NCBI GenBank assembly: GCA_031292515.1
Contig: JARLGZ010000122.1
Span: forward strand, 16,097-80,096
Reading direction: 5' to 3'
DNA: 64,000 bases
Source of the DNA: Puia sp.
GTDB taxonomy: Bacteria; Bacteroidota; Bacteroidia; Chitinophagales; Chitinophagaceae
Below the pieces are notes generated by a model that was given only the letters and a program-made list of their open reading frames with translations, ran no database searches and was not told where the DNA came from. Each line of letters opens with the position of its first letter. Position 1 is the stretch's first letter. This document shows, piece by piece, positions 28,801 to 36,752 of the stretch. A program made the position numbers and the translations under genes.

Positions 28801-29675
28801 TAGTTCGAGCTGAGTACCGGATACATCGCAAGGGTATAGTAGCTATAGCTTTCGGCCTGGTATACCAGGTTGATTGAATCCATCCCATCTGCCGAAAGGA
28901 CTTTATTCAAAAACCAGGAAGAGGCTACGCCGCTGTTGGATGAGTAGCCATTTTGAGTGGTCCCGGCGATCGTTGATTCGATCGGAGGGACCGATGAATT
29001 GTCGTTGCCGGCCTGTCCAAAATAGTACCGGGTTCCATCGGGGGTAATTACCACAAATCCTTGAAAGCCATAGCCCGTTTGAAATAAAGGTTGAATCTTG
29101 AAATCCTGGTCTGGCAAAAGGATAGGCGTCCGGTCATCATTGAAATAGAATTTTCCGGTATAGCCCCCAAAATTAAAAAAATAGAGATCCGGTTGCCCGT
29201 CTTTCACGCCCCTGGCAAAAGACACGTCATCGGGGGTCGTATAGCCGGTTTGGTTGAGGTAGCTTTCGAATCCGAAGTCGCTGTAGTATCCGTTGGTAAT
29301 GGTGGTACCTGGGTTGTTCCCGCGGTCATCCGGAGCGCCTACCACGGTCCGGGTAATCATGCCCCCTGCATTCAACGCCCAGCCTGAGCCTACCCACCCG
29401 GCTGGTTCCAGCACCTTAATTCCGCTGGCATGATAGCTAAGCCCGATGGGCAGTTTCAGGGATCCGGACTGTACGGTATAAATGGGGATGCCGATCTGGG
29501 GTACCCCGGTATGGTAGTTAACCGGAATGTCGCCGAATTTCCCAAGTGAGGCAGCCGTGGGCGATGCGATGGAAACCTGCCCAATCGTGTTGGACGTGTC
29601 CTGGGCTGTAGCAGTGCTCAGGATACCGGAAAAGACAAGGGTGAAAATCACCGGGAGGTGTGGGGTCTTGTACAT
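25812..29675 (-). CDS. Secreted SpvB/RHS-like protein
   Basis: A 1287-residue protein with a signal peptide ending near STATAQD. The N-terminus (GKFGDIPVNYHTGVPQIGIPIY and GLSYHASGIKVLEPAGWVGSGW) is the conserved opening of large RHS-associated surface proteins of Bacteroidota. The middle has YD-like stretches. A lectin-like beta domain follows near residue 1110 (SFEANGQGNWSFTG to GSIDELRLYP). The end has YYFYDGLGRLKWIKDQDLN, one RHS-type repeat, and no toxin tip. It probably forms part of the shell or surface complex used by the RHS protein downstream. It lies in the same unit as the flanking genes. Confidence 0.8.
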   Translation of the reverse strand: MYKTPHLPVIFTLVFSGILSTATAQDTSNTIGQVSIASPTAASLGKFGDIPVNYHTGVPQIGIPIYTVQSGSLKLPIGLSYHASGIKVLEPAGWVGSGWALNAGGMITRTVVGAPDDRGNNPGTTITNGYYSDFGFESYLNQTGYTTPDDVSFARGVKDGQPDLYFFNFGGYTGKFYFNDDRTPILLPDQDFKIQPLFQTGYGFQGFVVITPDGTRYYFGQAGNDNSSVPPIESTIAGTTQNGYSSNSGVASSWFLNKVLSADGMDSINLVYQAESYSYYTLAMYPVLSSNYSASGSSYTQTGYNVVKNFINGVRLSQINFPNGQVIFTPSASPRTDLTAGMSVNSSFTDAANTSSYSLGSIAISNNLGFCKKDTFYYDYTRDTSALNTSLSFYNTYNLHADEYRLRLDSVKETSCDGSLLVPPYKFSYFTETLPRRLSFAVDHWGYANGQTGNTTLIPTYTVYSTGGTGPVSHPGDNRDASWPTMRAGTLQQITYPTGGYTQFNYGTKAIYNTTGSELSDVFLGAMVVNMYGQDEYSMRNTLNVENNNAPLTITVTYTANQDVSLTILNSSNAQVYYNPNIISSYQTTVSNLPGGTYTAILSIPDSAAVTGGAYATIQQEQNTTYQASFAVGGLRINSITSNDGLTPNNIVTNYDYLDANSMSNDILYSIPTYVQIIRNDLLGTVWPYCSPNGCSTCDGYSGHAYFVSPGTIRAMATMQGENVGYSEVDVSQTGNGKSVHKYYPSIYYSNNAYNLTDVCVRSIIQSSLCDGSIPNYPSAPVAFEPLREEQSYEGSFNQSGQALKEQYFYPVFVNDSMLTPGHVTVNVPGMYSYTEYNLQSMRKTQNKIVETDYDLANFAQVTKTTTVYYGSPYHNQPTRTVTTTSTGDSLVTNFKYALDYRIASCDAVPDSLPYYMTAVQNAGNTMASNITSCTPQVNNTTNCRATVFTTYRESLMQARQNLIRWRRRTYAPDSTNLVSACYVSALSAADTLLKPVLRLQNMYENAAIETSEWKDLNLLHASFTRYDTSTSPVGYAYPGRTKLINLQAPSATFTNSSVSGSTITKDSRYVDETFFTFANGNPLQVLPRNGLTFSYIWDYLNMMPIAKVSNAAQSDIAYTSFEANGQGNWSFTGTPATDATAPTGSKSYGLSSGSVSKSGLTSGTSYIVSYWSKTGSSYTVTGSTSVKQGKTINGWTYFEHTATGNTTITVSGSGSIDELRLYPSTAQMTTYTYTPVLGMTASCDVDNRITYYFYDGLGRLKWIKDQDLNIIKTIQYHYQTITGMQY

Positions 29676-29730
29676 AGTTAGTCAATAATATTTTGCGAAT
29701 CGATCTTTATCGTCTATTTTTCTGCCACGC

Positions 29731-31191
29731 TCAAAAGCTGTAGCCAACGCGAAACTTGAAGGGCTGCGTTCTCGGTACCTGGTCAGCACTTAAAAAATCC
29801 CATAAGAGTTGCAGGTTGGTCTTTTTGAAGACCCTGGTTTTCATAGAGACGATCTTGCTGACGCCAATCAACCCGCTTTGGCTCCACGACTTTAGGGCAA
29901 GCGTTTGAGAAAGATCGCTTTGGACAGGTTGGTAGTTATACTCAAATCCGCCGCTCAAAAAGAAGCTTTTCTTCGCCTGAATATTGGCGAAGCTTCGAAG
30001 ACCGATCCCCTGACTGCTTAGGCTCGCGTGCTGGAAACTGCTACCGAATCCGATTTTATAGCTGGCGCCCAGGCCAATGGTATTTTGATCTGTCATCTTG
30101 TAAGCGATCGATAGCCCCAGGTCGGTTGTTACGGGATAGTAGTAAGCGGAACTTTGCGTTTGTACATTGGTGCCGTATTCGAGACGCTGAAAAAATGTTT
30201 TCGTCTTTACATTTTGGGGTTTGAAATTGGGCATGTCCATCGTGCCTCCTCCCGCGCCCATCGAGCTGATTTTGTTTTGCATGTTGGTAATGTCCTGGCT
30301 GGCGGTTTGCAAGCTGCTCTGCACAGCACCGGCGGCGCTGGGTCCTCCGGAGCCTACCTGGTTTTGGATCATGGAGAGTACCTGGTCCCGGGTTTGCATC
30401 CCCGTCAGGGCGTCAGGGGACCCATAGTTGGACGGGACACCGAACAGGCCGGCGAGAAAGGAGTTGGTCTTCATAAAAGAGGCAAAAGCAGGGAGTTTGC
30501 ATAATACGGACAGCGCTTCCTGCAACATCTTCCCGGGGTCGTTTAAGTCCTCGCGATACTGACGGACCTGGACGCTGTAATAATATAGCTGCTTATTATA
30601 GTTGTCGAGGATGCCATTTGCACCGGGCGGAGGACTTTCATAGCCAAGCAGGCATTGCCGGATTTGTTCTTTTCGCTGTTGAATGAACTGTTTGATTTCA
30701 TCGGCGTCTAAGAGTTTCGCTTGCAATTGCTGCAACTGCGCCAGGGAGTTTTGCATGCCCGCAGGAAGAGCTCTCGCTGCCCCGAAGAGTTGCGGATTCT
30801 TGTTTAAAAAGGCCAGCGAGACCCGCAACGAATCCGCATAGGGCAGGTATTCCGGTCCCATGGAATGAACGATACGGGAACTGTCGTTCTTCAGTTTTTG
30901 GATATAGGCAGCATATTGTTGCTGGGGGTCATTTCCATACAGGGCGGCCGCTTTGGCCGAATCTTGCGCGTATAATTTCGTTTTTAATCTCCTTTCTTTC
31001 CTGCTCAGACTGGTGAGGTATTTTTCCGTTTGTCGGGTAAGTTGATCGTCCAGGGACACCGTCTTTTGGTTGATTTTGGTAAAGAACCTGGAAGGGAAAT
31101 CGACAGCCTTACCGGTGAGATCCTGCTGATCTTGGGAGAATGTAGGCTGGGTGCATATTAGCAGTACCCACAGCATAGTAAGGTATCTCAT
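29731..31191 (-). CDS. Outer-membrane barrel protein of the RHS locus
   Basis: I start at the ATG at 31191 because it opens with a good signal peptide (RYLTMLWVLLICTQPTFSQ); the frame extends 15 codons further up only to a TTG. The mature protein, about 470 residues, has a long helical, charged part (KINQKTVSLDDQLTRQTEKY, several LQQLQAKLLDADEIKQF-like helices) and a C-terminal part of alternating beta strands ending in FKFRVGYSF, the mark of an outer-membrane barrel. It is the first gene of the toxin unit, so it may anchor or export the RHS proteins. That role is inferred from position only. Confidence 0.7.
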   Translation of the reverse strand: MRYLTMLWVLLICTQPTFSQDQQDLTGKAVDFPSRFFTKINQKTVSLDDQLTRQTEKYLTSLSRKERRLKTKLYAQDSAKAAALYGNDPQQQYAAYIQKLKNDSSRIVHSMGPEYLPYADSLRVSLAFLNKNPQLFGAARALPAGMQNSLAQLQQLQAKLLDADEIKQFIQQRKEQIRQCLLGYESPPPGANGILDNYNKQLYYYSVQVRQYREDLNDPGKMLQEALSVLCKLPAFASFMKTNSFLAGLFGVPSNYGSPDALTGMQTRDQVLSMIQNQVGSGGPSAAGAVQSSLQTASQDITNMQNKISSMGAGGGTMDMPNFKPQNVKTKTFFQRLEYGTNVQTQSSAYYYPVTTDLGLSIAYKMTDQNTIGLGASYKIGFGSSFQHASLSSQGIGLRSFANIQAKKSFFLSGGFEYNYQPVQSDLSQTLALKSWSQSGLIGVSKIVSMKTRVFKKTNLQLLWDFLSADQVPRTQPFKFRVGYSF

Positions 31192-31236
31192 AAGCAAGGC
31201 GGTTAGATGGTGAAGGGGAAAATTGGTAATCGGCAA

Positions 31237-32032
31237 ATACTGGCGGGTACAACTCTAATGTAGCTATCCCTGTTGAAAAAATAAATTTCTGTCCGTTGTC
31301 TAGGAGAACCGCAAACGTATATTTATTAATATTATATTATAATACCAGTAAGGCATATAGACGATAATTGGTTTTAAAAGCTGCTTAAAAAAACGGTGTT
31401 TTAACGCGAAAAAAGGGTGTTTTAACGCCCGGAATTACCCGCTTTAAAACGGGTATATTTCTGCTTTTTTAAATCAACAGTCAAATAGGTAGTCCTTTCA
31501 TCTTTCGAATGAATTGGTTGGTAGCCAGAATTTGGGGCTATAGATACAGAATTCCGAAAAGAGAAATGAACTTGGAAAGTTATATACAGTTGAGCGGATT
31601 GGGGAAGTTATGTCTTACTAATATAAAAACCTTTATTGTCTGTAGGTGATTGGTTTTCCTCTCTTACTTCCCATTTTGTCCGTCATTAGCGCCTGAGAAT
31701 AAACGTAGAGAGTCAACAGCCTAATGGTGAAAGAAGATTTTCTCTAGGTAGCAAAAAAATGTAAACTAACCCGAGCCAAAGCCTTATGAACAAAGGTACA
31801 TAATCTGCACCTAATCTGAAATTAGTAAAATATATGAATATTCTAAAACGATTATTTTATGATAAACCGCATCTACAGCCATACTGCTATTCATTTTTGG
31901 AAATAGTACGGTCCTCCAACAAATCTACTTGTTATTTTCAAACAAAGTTTCTGGCCGGATTTCTCCCTGGTCTTATTGCACTCTGATAGATGCCCTTTTT
32001 TGGAGGCGACCTTTGGAAAACAATTTAAAAAC
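31237..32032. other. Long AT-rich intergenic region upstream of the toxin operon
   Basis: Nearly 800 bases without a convincing gene. On the side of the toxin operon it holds a -7-like box on the minus strand (TACGTTTG, 31319-31312), two copies of a 13-mer 21 bp apart, and a small palindrome ACCCGCTTTAAAACGGGT near 31437. The part from 31500 to 31975 shows no structure that I recognise. Confidence 0.5.
31395..31428. promoter_or_regulatory. Two direct 13-mers spaced 21 bp, possible operator
   Basis: GGTGTTTTAACGC occurs at 31395-31407 and again, without change, at 31416-31428. The spacing equals two helical turns, so a protein could bind both on one face of the DNA. The sites lie about 75-115 bases upstream of the -7-like box of the toxin operon. 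Function is inferred. Confidence 0.45.
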
Positions 32033-32233
32033 ATGGCAAAGGTAATTCCGCTGTTCACCCACAAAAAGAAGACAAGCCGTTTTCATCCGGTGACCAATGA
32101 AGAATTGCAAAGTTTTAAGACGGAACTAAAAAACGAGATTGTCAAGGCAGTTAAGATCTCGCTCAAAAAACAAATGAAGACTAACCGACCAGATAAAAGA
32201 GGTTATCATGGTCGTCCGGATACTTCCTGGTAA
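32033..32233 (+). CDS. Small basic protein, unknown
   Basis: I choose the ATG at 32033 (MAKVIPLFTHKKKTSRFHPV); the frame is open further upstream but with poorer sequence. The 66-residue protein is strongly basic, with one helical stretch (TNEELQSFKTELKNEIVKAV). Small proteins of this kind are frequent in Bacteroidota mobile elements. I do not recognise the family. Confidence 0.4.
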   Translation: MAKVIPLFTHKKKTSRFHPVTNEELQSFKTELKNEIVKAVKISLKKQMKTNRPDKRGYHGRPDTSW

Positions 32234-32341
32234 AAGAACGGGATTGCGGGTTTTTAAATGAGATCGTCCACGTGACAGGGAACAGGAAATACCGACAGCC
32301 AGCATAGTCTGCTATTATTCATCGATTAAACGATCTTCATC

Positions 32342-32593
32342 ATGAAACAGGTAATGGCTGAAGAAGCGCTATTTGACCATCACATATCTCCTCAAATGGA
32401 GGAGGTCAAGGTATACTTTTCCAAAAAGGGAATGCCGGAAAATGAGGCTGAGGACTTTTTCTTTGTATATGAGCACCGACATTGGAAATGCAGAAAAAGA
32501 AACTTTATCAAGAATTGGAAAGCATTTGCCTATCGATGGGTTGTATCCGTCTGGAAAGCAAATCCGCCTCTTTTTGAAAAAATGGCTCATTAG
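32342..32593 (+). CDS. Small mobile-element-type protein
   Basis: An 83-residue protein with the pattern VKVYFSKKGMPENEAEDFFF, then YEHRHWKC and NFIKNWKAFAYRW. This 'YF..KG.P..EAE.FF..Y....W......I.NWK..A..W' pattern is seen at the ends of phage- and plasmid-type replication or regulatory proteins of Bacteroidota, and as short free-standing genes. It supports the view that this end of the island derives from a mobile element. Confidence 0.55.
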   Translation: MKQVMAEEALFDHHISPQMEEVKVYFSKKGMPENEAEDFFFVYEHRHWKCRKRNFIKNWKAFAYRWVVSVWKANPPLFEKMAH

Positions 32594-32625
32594 CTCATTT
32601 TTCCAATTCATAGTTCATTTTTTAA

Positions 32626-32816
32626 GACTATATATCTGGCCGCATGTATTATATCTGCAAGTTTTCTGGAACCTGGTCTCTTTATGATGGAACCAATGGA
32701 GCAAATAAAGTGCTTCAGCCACAGCAAATTGAAATGACAAAGGATCAGAAGGTTTCTGTTTCTATGGCCGCCTGGGGGTATAAGGTTTACGCCCGGCTCC
32801 CGAGCTCCACCGGATA
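32626..32816 (+). pseudogene. Displaced amylase C-terminal fragment
   Basis: An open stretch of 63 codons ending EMTKDQKVSVSMAAWGYKV then YARLPSSTG and stop. It parallels the ending of the GH13 amylase 20 kb upstream (DLTTDQTVSMPAWGYKV, LFRLCSSTE) in the same orientation. The DNA is identical over 14 bases at GCCTGGGGGTATAA. From there to the stop the composition is as GC-rich as the core genome, while upstream it is AT-rich. No amylase body precedes it. It could be the original end of the amylase gene, moved away by an insertion, or the relic of another amylase. Confidence 0.6.
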
Positions 32817-32937
32817 GGCCCCTGAATGGGCCCCTGAATATTTTTGTGACCGATGGCTACTTTCAATTCCAAAAGAACGACCGGAAGAAGATTGCAAAAG
32901 CGGGCTGTCAGCCTATCAGGCTGAAAAGAAAAGTGTC

Positions 32938-32984
32938 AAAAAAAAAGGGCATCTCCCGTTCTTTTGCGAACATCGGAGACGCCC
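32938..32984 (-). terminator. htrA terminator
   Basis: Read on the minus strand, GGGCGTCTCC pairs with GGAGATGCCC with one mismatch, with an inner GTTC/GAAC stem, followed by a run of nine T. It lies 62 bases after the htrA stop. Confidence 0.8.
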
Positions 32985-33046
32985 TCCTTTATTGATGGAA
33001 AGCATTCGTTTGAAAAGGGGCGGTTAACCCCTGATCGGGGACTCTT

Positions 33047-34564
33047 TTACTCCCCGCTGGATATTTTCAGGGGGAAGCTATAGACGCCTTCATACCCCGG
33101 GAATACTCCTTCGAGTTTTATGGTGCCTGTGGAACCGGCCACGATCTTCTGGAATTCTTCCTTCGACAGGACGTCCTTTCCATTTGCTTTCAGGATGATG
33201 AAACCTTCCTGGATCCTGGATTTATCCATCAGTCCGTTCTCCTGCACCGACTTGACGACTACGCCGCCTTTTACGCCCATCTCGCCTGCGTCCTTCTTGT
33301 CGAGGGTCTGCAGATCGGCTCCCAACTTATCGAGGGCCGATGTCTTTACGACGGCGGTGGTACCTGTATTGTTCCGCAAGGTGATGGTGACGGTGGACTC
33401 TTTTCCATCCCTTTTATAGGTCAGGTTGATCTTGTCACCAGGACGATAAGTGGCGATCTGTCCGACCATTTCAGCACCTGTGGTGATGGGAACTTCGTTG
33501 AGCTTTGTGATCACGTCTCCTTTTTTGATGCCGGCCTGGAACGCTGCTCCGTCTGCCATGACATCCATCACGTATACCCCTTCGCCGTCTTTGATGCCCA
33601 ATTCCTTCTTCTGGTCATCGCTGATATTGTTGCTGGGGTATTGGATGCCCAGGTATGCCCGCTGCGGGGTACCGAATTTCATGATATCGCTGACGATCTT
33701 TTTGACGATATTGACGGGGATGGTGAAGGAATAACCGGCATACGATCCCGTGGGGGAGGCGATGGCCGAGTTGATGCCGATCAGCTGTCCTTCGGGGTTG
33801 ATGAGCGGGCCGCCGCTGTTACCTGGGTTGACGGCTGCGTCTGTCTGTATAAACGATTCGATCGGGGGTGCGCTCTTGCTCTGCCGAGAATTGATATCGA
33901 GGGTCCTGCCTTTGGCGCTGACGATGCCGGCGGTAACCGTGGTTTCGAGGTTCAGCGGATATCCCACCGCGAGTACCCATTGGCCGATCTTGACCTCATC
34001 GGAGTTTCCGTAGAGCAGGAAGGGGAGGCCCTGTGCGTCGATCTTGACGACGGCGATATCGCTGCTGGGATCGGTGCCGACCACTTTGGCCTTGAAAGAT
34101 TTCCGGTTGCTGAGGGTGACCGTCACCTCGTCGGCGCCGTCAACCACGTGATTATTCGTGACGATATAGCCGTCGTTGCTGATGATGACGCCGGAACCGG
34201 AGGCCATTTCAGGCATGGAACGCATTCCATTGCCGCCGTTCCCGAAGAAATCGTCCGGGTCGATGCCGAACAGATCGGAGAAGGGGTTGCGATGGGGGAG
34301 GTTGTTGCTGACGGTCCTGACGGTCTTCGTCTTGATATGTACGGTAGCCGGGATGGCCGCGCTGGCGGCATCGGAAAAGTCCACGGGTCCGCTGAGCTGT
34401 CTTTTTTCTCCGTCGAAGAATTTTGCATAGTTGGCTGGTACTTTGCCCGAATCCTGCGAGTAGTAGTAGGTCTTCCCAACCGTGAGATGGCTGTATCCCC
34501 ACATGGTAGCCAGGGCGGTTGCTGCACTGATCAGGACTACGGCCGCTACTTGTTTAAGTTTCAT
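33047..34564 (-). CDS. HtrA/DegP-family serine protease
   Basis: A 505-residue periplasmic protease with an N-terminal membrane or signal segment (VAAVVLISAATALATMWGY). The trypsin-like domain has the triad: His in VTNNHVVDGADEV (about residue 139), Asp in PSSDIAVVKID (about 166), Ser in NPGNSGGPLINPEG (about 250). Two PDZ domains follow (GIKKGDVITKLNEVPITTG; GFIILKANGKDVLSKEEFQ). It degrades or refolds damaged envelope proteins. The Asn/Gly-rich loop after PHRNPFSDLFGIDPDDF matches the LA loop of the family. It stands alone with its own terminator. Confidence 0.93.
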   Translation of the reverse strand: MKLKQVAAVVLISAATALATMWGYSHLTVGKTYYYSQDSGKVPANYAKFFDGEKRQLSGPVDFSDAASAAIPATVHIKTKTVRTVSNNLPHRNPFSDLFGIDPDDFFGNGGNGMRSMPEMASGSGVIISNDGYIVTNNHVVDGADEVTVTLSNRKSFKAKVVGTDPSSDIAVVKIDAQGLPFLLYGNSDEVKIGQWVLAVGYPLNLETTVTAGIVSAKGRTLDINSRQSKSAPPIESFIQTDAAVNPGNSGGPLINPEGQLIGINSAIASPTGSYAGYSFTIPVNIVKKIVSDIMKFGTPQRAYLGIQYPSNNISDDQKKELGIKDGEGVYVMDVMADGAAFQAGIKKGDVITKLNEVPITTGAEMVGQIATYRPGDKINLTYKRDGKESTVTITLRNNTGTTAVVKTSALDKLGADLQTLDKKDAGEMGVKGGVVVKSVQENGLMDKSRIQEGFIILKANGKDVLSKEEFQKIVAGSTGTIKLEGVFPGYEGVYSFPLKISSGE

Positions 34565-34823
34565 AAATATCCTTTTGTTTTCTTTTTGTTTAACGATAAG
34601 ATTTTTTCCAAATTACAATGCTGCTGACGAAATTAACGACAAGGTTTCAAATCTGTTGGCTCCGCCAATTCAGTTTAACAAATAATTTACTAAGCTTTTC
34701 GTAGATGAGTCGAATTGCAGTTTGCATGCTTTATACAAGTTAAGGATTTTCAATAGCTTATCAAAATAGATTTTTGAATTTTAGGTGGATCCTGTCTTTG
34801 CAAAGCTGCAAATCTTTAAAGGG

Positions 34824-35822
34824 CTACAAAGCCAGTAAAAATTGCAGGGTGTCCACGCCGTCCGCATAATCTGTCAGGGAAGGCTGCTGGGACCGGCCAA
34901 AAGGGACCTTCCCGTGACCCACGATACACTGGATGTCTTCGCTGGAACGGAGGGTATCGGCGGGTGCTTCACCGGCTTTGTAATAGGCCAGGTGCAGAAC
35001 GCTGATCGGCGAGAACACCGAGGGCTCTTCCGCGATCAGGACGACGTCGTTGCTCATATAGTATTTCCGGTTCAGGATGAGAATGGCAAGCTGGTAGTCG
35101 TAGTTGTTCTTGTACTTTGAAAAATCCGCCAGATAATCATATTTTGAAAAGGCTTTCAGGAGGGGGACGAAGTCGTAGTCTTCCGGGGCATAGATCTTGG
35201 TGACATTCCTGCAGCCGAGACCGAAATACAGGAAGACGTCGTCCGCCAGTTTTTCCAGTTCAGCCGGCGTTTCGCTGCTGTCCAGGATGGCGACGGAGGT
35301 CCTGTTGCGGCGGATGATGTGCGGATATTTGCCGAAATAATATTCGAAATAGCGGGCCGAGTTGTTGCTCCCGGTGGCGATATAGGCATCGCAGCCGTTT
35401 AGCCTTTCCGCAAAAGAAATGTACCCGCCGGCGGAGGGGTGTGCAGCGATCAGCCGGTCCGCCAGATGCCGGATCAGCGTTTCATCTTTGGAAGAGGGCT
35501 TTATGACCTGGCGGTGGCCCGACAGGAAGAGGGTCAGAAAATCATGAAATCCGACCAGGGGGATATTGCCGGCCATGACGAGGCCCACGGTTTTTGGAGT
35601 CTTGTTCTCTTCCGGTAATTGATAGGCGCTTGCCCAGGCCATCAGTTTGTCTTTTTGGAGAAACTCCAAGGCGATGTTTCGAACCGCCCTGTCGATGAAT
35701 TCCGGGATGAACCAGCCATTCTGCCGGTGGGCCTTGTCCCTGGCCAGCCGCCAGTCCGGGTCGTCCGACAAAAGATAGCCGCCTAATTCCGCCAATAAAT
35801 TAATCCGTTGGTGTAAATGCAT
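34824..35822 (-). CDS. Acyl-CoA reductase (LuxC-like)
   Basis: A 332-residue protein of the aldehyde-dehydrogenase-like acyl-CoA reductase family. GLVMAGNIPLVGFHDFLTLF is the nucleotide-binding region, GHRQVIKPSSKDETLIRHLA follows, and the catalytic cysteine is in the FLYFGLGCRNVTKIYAPEDY segment (about residue 203). It should reduce an acyl-CoA or acyl-protein to the aldehyde with NADPH. The ferredoxin gene is divergent, 63 bases away. This acyl-CoA reductase/ferredoxin pairing recurs in Bacteroidota; the natural substrate is not clear. Confidence 0.85.
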   Translation of the reverse strand: MHLHQRINLLAELGGYLLSDDPDWRLARDKAHRQNGWFIPEFIDRAVRNIALEFLQKDKLMAWASAYQLPEENKTPKTVGLVMAGNIPLVGFHDFLTLFLSGHRQVIKPSSKDETLIRHLADRLIAAHPSAGGYISFAERLNGCDAYIATGSNNSARYFEYYFGKYPHIIRRNRTSVAILDSSETPAELEKLADDVFLYFGLGCRNVTKIYAPEDYDFVPLLKAFSKYDYLADFSKYKNNYDYQLAILILNRKYYMSNDVVLIAEEPSVFSPISVLHLAYYKAGEAPADTLRSSEDIQCIVGHGKVPFGRSQQPSLTDYADGVDTLQFLLAL

Positions 35823-35839
35823 AAATCCTTCTATATTTG
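35808..35839 (+). promoter_or_regulatory. Ferredoxin promoter
   Basis: TTG (35808-35810) and TATATTTG (35832-35839) with a 21-base spacer fit the Bacteroidota promoter pattern. The ferredoxin ATG is 46 bases beyond. The -33 part lies within the first codons of the divergent acyl-CoA reductase gene. Confidence 0.55.
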
Positions 35840-35885
35840 GGGCTGTAAAATTATACTTTTAATCATCCTCTAATTATTTTTAAAT

Positions 35886-36233
35886 ATGGCTATAAAAATC
35901 ACCGAAGAATGTATCAATTGCGGAGCCTGCGAGCCGGAATGCCCCAATAACGCCATTTATGAAGGAGGGGTGGAATGGTCCGTTTCCGACGGGACCAGCG
36001 TGAAAGGGCCTTTTACGCTCCTTGATGGGACCGTCATCGACGCCGCCCAGCGCAATGCACCTGTCAGCGTCGACACCTATTATATTGTCCCCAACAAGTG
36101 TACGGAATGCCAGGGATTCCATGAAGAGCCCCAGTGCGCGGCCGTCTGCCCCGTGGATTGCTGTGTGCCCGACGAAATGTACCGCGAAACGGTGGAAGGG
36201 CTGCTGGCAAAAAAAGAGCGTCTTCACATCTAA
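35886..36233 (+). CDS. 2[4Fe-4S] ferredoxin
   Basis: A 115-residue ferredoxin with two clusters. The first set of cysteines is CINCGACEPECPN; the second is CTECQGFHEEPQCAAVCP, with the longer loop typical of the alternative type of bacterial ferredoxin. About 35 residues separate the two motifs, with an acidic insert (GGVEWSVSDGTSVKGPF). It carries electrons in the cytoplasm, perhaps for the neighbouring reductase or for other enzymes such as IspH. Confidence 0.92.
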   Translation: MAIKITEECINCGACEPECPNNAIYEGGVEWSVSDGTSVKGPFTLLDGTVIDAAQRNAPVSVDTYYIVPNKCTECQGFHEEPQCAAVCPVDCCVPDEMYRETVEGLLAKKERLHI

Positions 36234-36752
36234 GTATGATTTAAGAGGTTCCCGGACGTTTTTTGGACTGTTCAGGGGCAGATTTTGGGACCGTTTCCGG
36301 GAGGTTTTGCGGAACCTTTTGTTTTGGGGTGTGGATAAGTTTCCTGCCGGGATATTGGGAAGACCCGGGAAATTAAATAACTTTCATATATCAAATTGTT
36401 TACGAATGTAGCCCAGTGCTACATGATAATAGGCGGGTGATATTTCCCGTCATATAAGGGTGAAGGGGATTAACCTTCACCTTTCTTATTTTTGCTCCGT
36501 GCTTTTCTGTGATAACGGAGCGCAGCGAACGTTACGAACGAGGCTCTCAACAGTGTTAAGGGACGAAGTTCTGAACCTCCCGGTACTCCCCTGGCAAAGA
36601 CCTGCGGATGTCTCCTTCAGATTTTCTATTTGTAGAGGTCGGATTTGTGATGGAGGTGAAATAAATGCTGCCATTACGATCCTCCCCTTCTATAAGACGC
36701 ACGAAACCCGGAAGCTTTTTCGTTTATTTGCTGAAAAATAATCTTTCAACAG
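36234..36752. other. Intergenic region without a supported gene
   Basis: About 520 bases. An open frame of 93 codons (36460-36741) has no recognisable features and an unlikely composition, so I do not call it. The middle contains GGGACGAAGTTCTGAAC and other degenerate purine-rich stretches like those before the rhodanese gene and before era. No clear terminator or riboswitch is seen. Confidence 0.4.

Larger units (their letters stand above)
12790..32803. mobile_element. Putative genomic island between amylase tail and displaced amylase tail
   Basis: The left edge is the amylase 3' end fused to tRNA-Arg. The right edge is a second, diverged amylase-like C-terminus. Both edges share the exact 14-mer GCCTGGGGGTATAA (12789-12802 and near 32780). 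The interior has long AT-rich stretches, broken genes, an excisionase-like HTH gene, mobile-element-type small genes and a toxin locus, while both flanks are housekeeping DNA. No integrase or transposase gene is visible, so the element is either decayed or was brought in by homologous exchange. Exact ends are inferred. Confidence 0.5.

Noticed and set aside
12890..32750. Integrase or transposase in the island
   Set aside because: No tyrosine or serine recombinase or transposase motif is seen in any long frame; only an excisionase-like HTH protein.
33641..34627. Plus-strand frame of 328 codons
   Set aside because: It lies wholly opposite htrA, whose protein is complete and conserved; the composition is that of a shadow frame.
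36460..36741. Possible 93-residue gene before ddl
   Set aside because: No motif, no ribosome site, unlikely residue mix.
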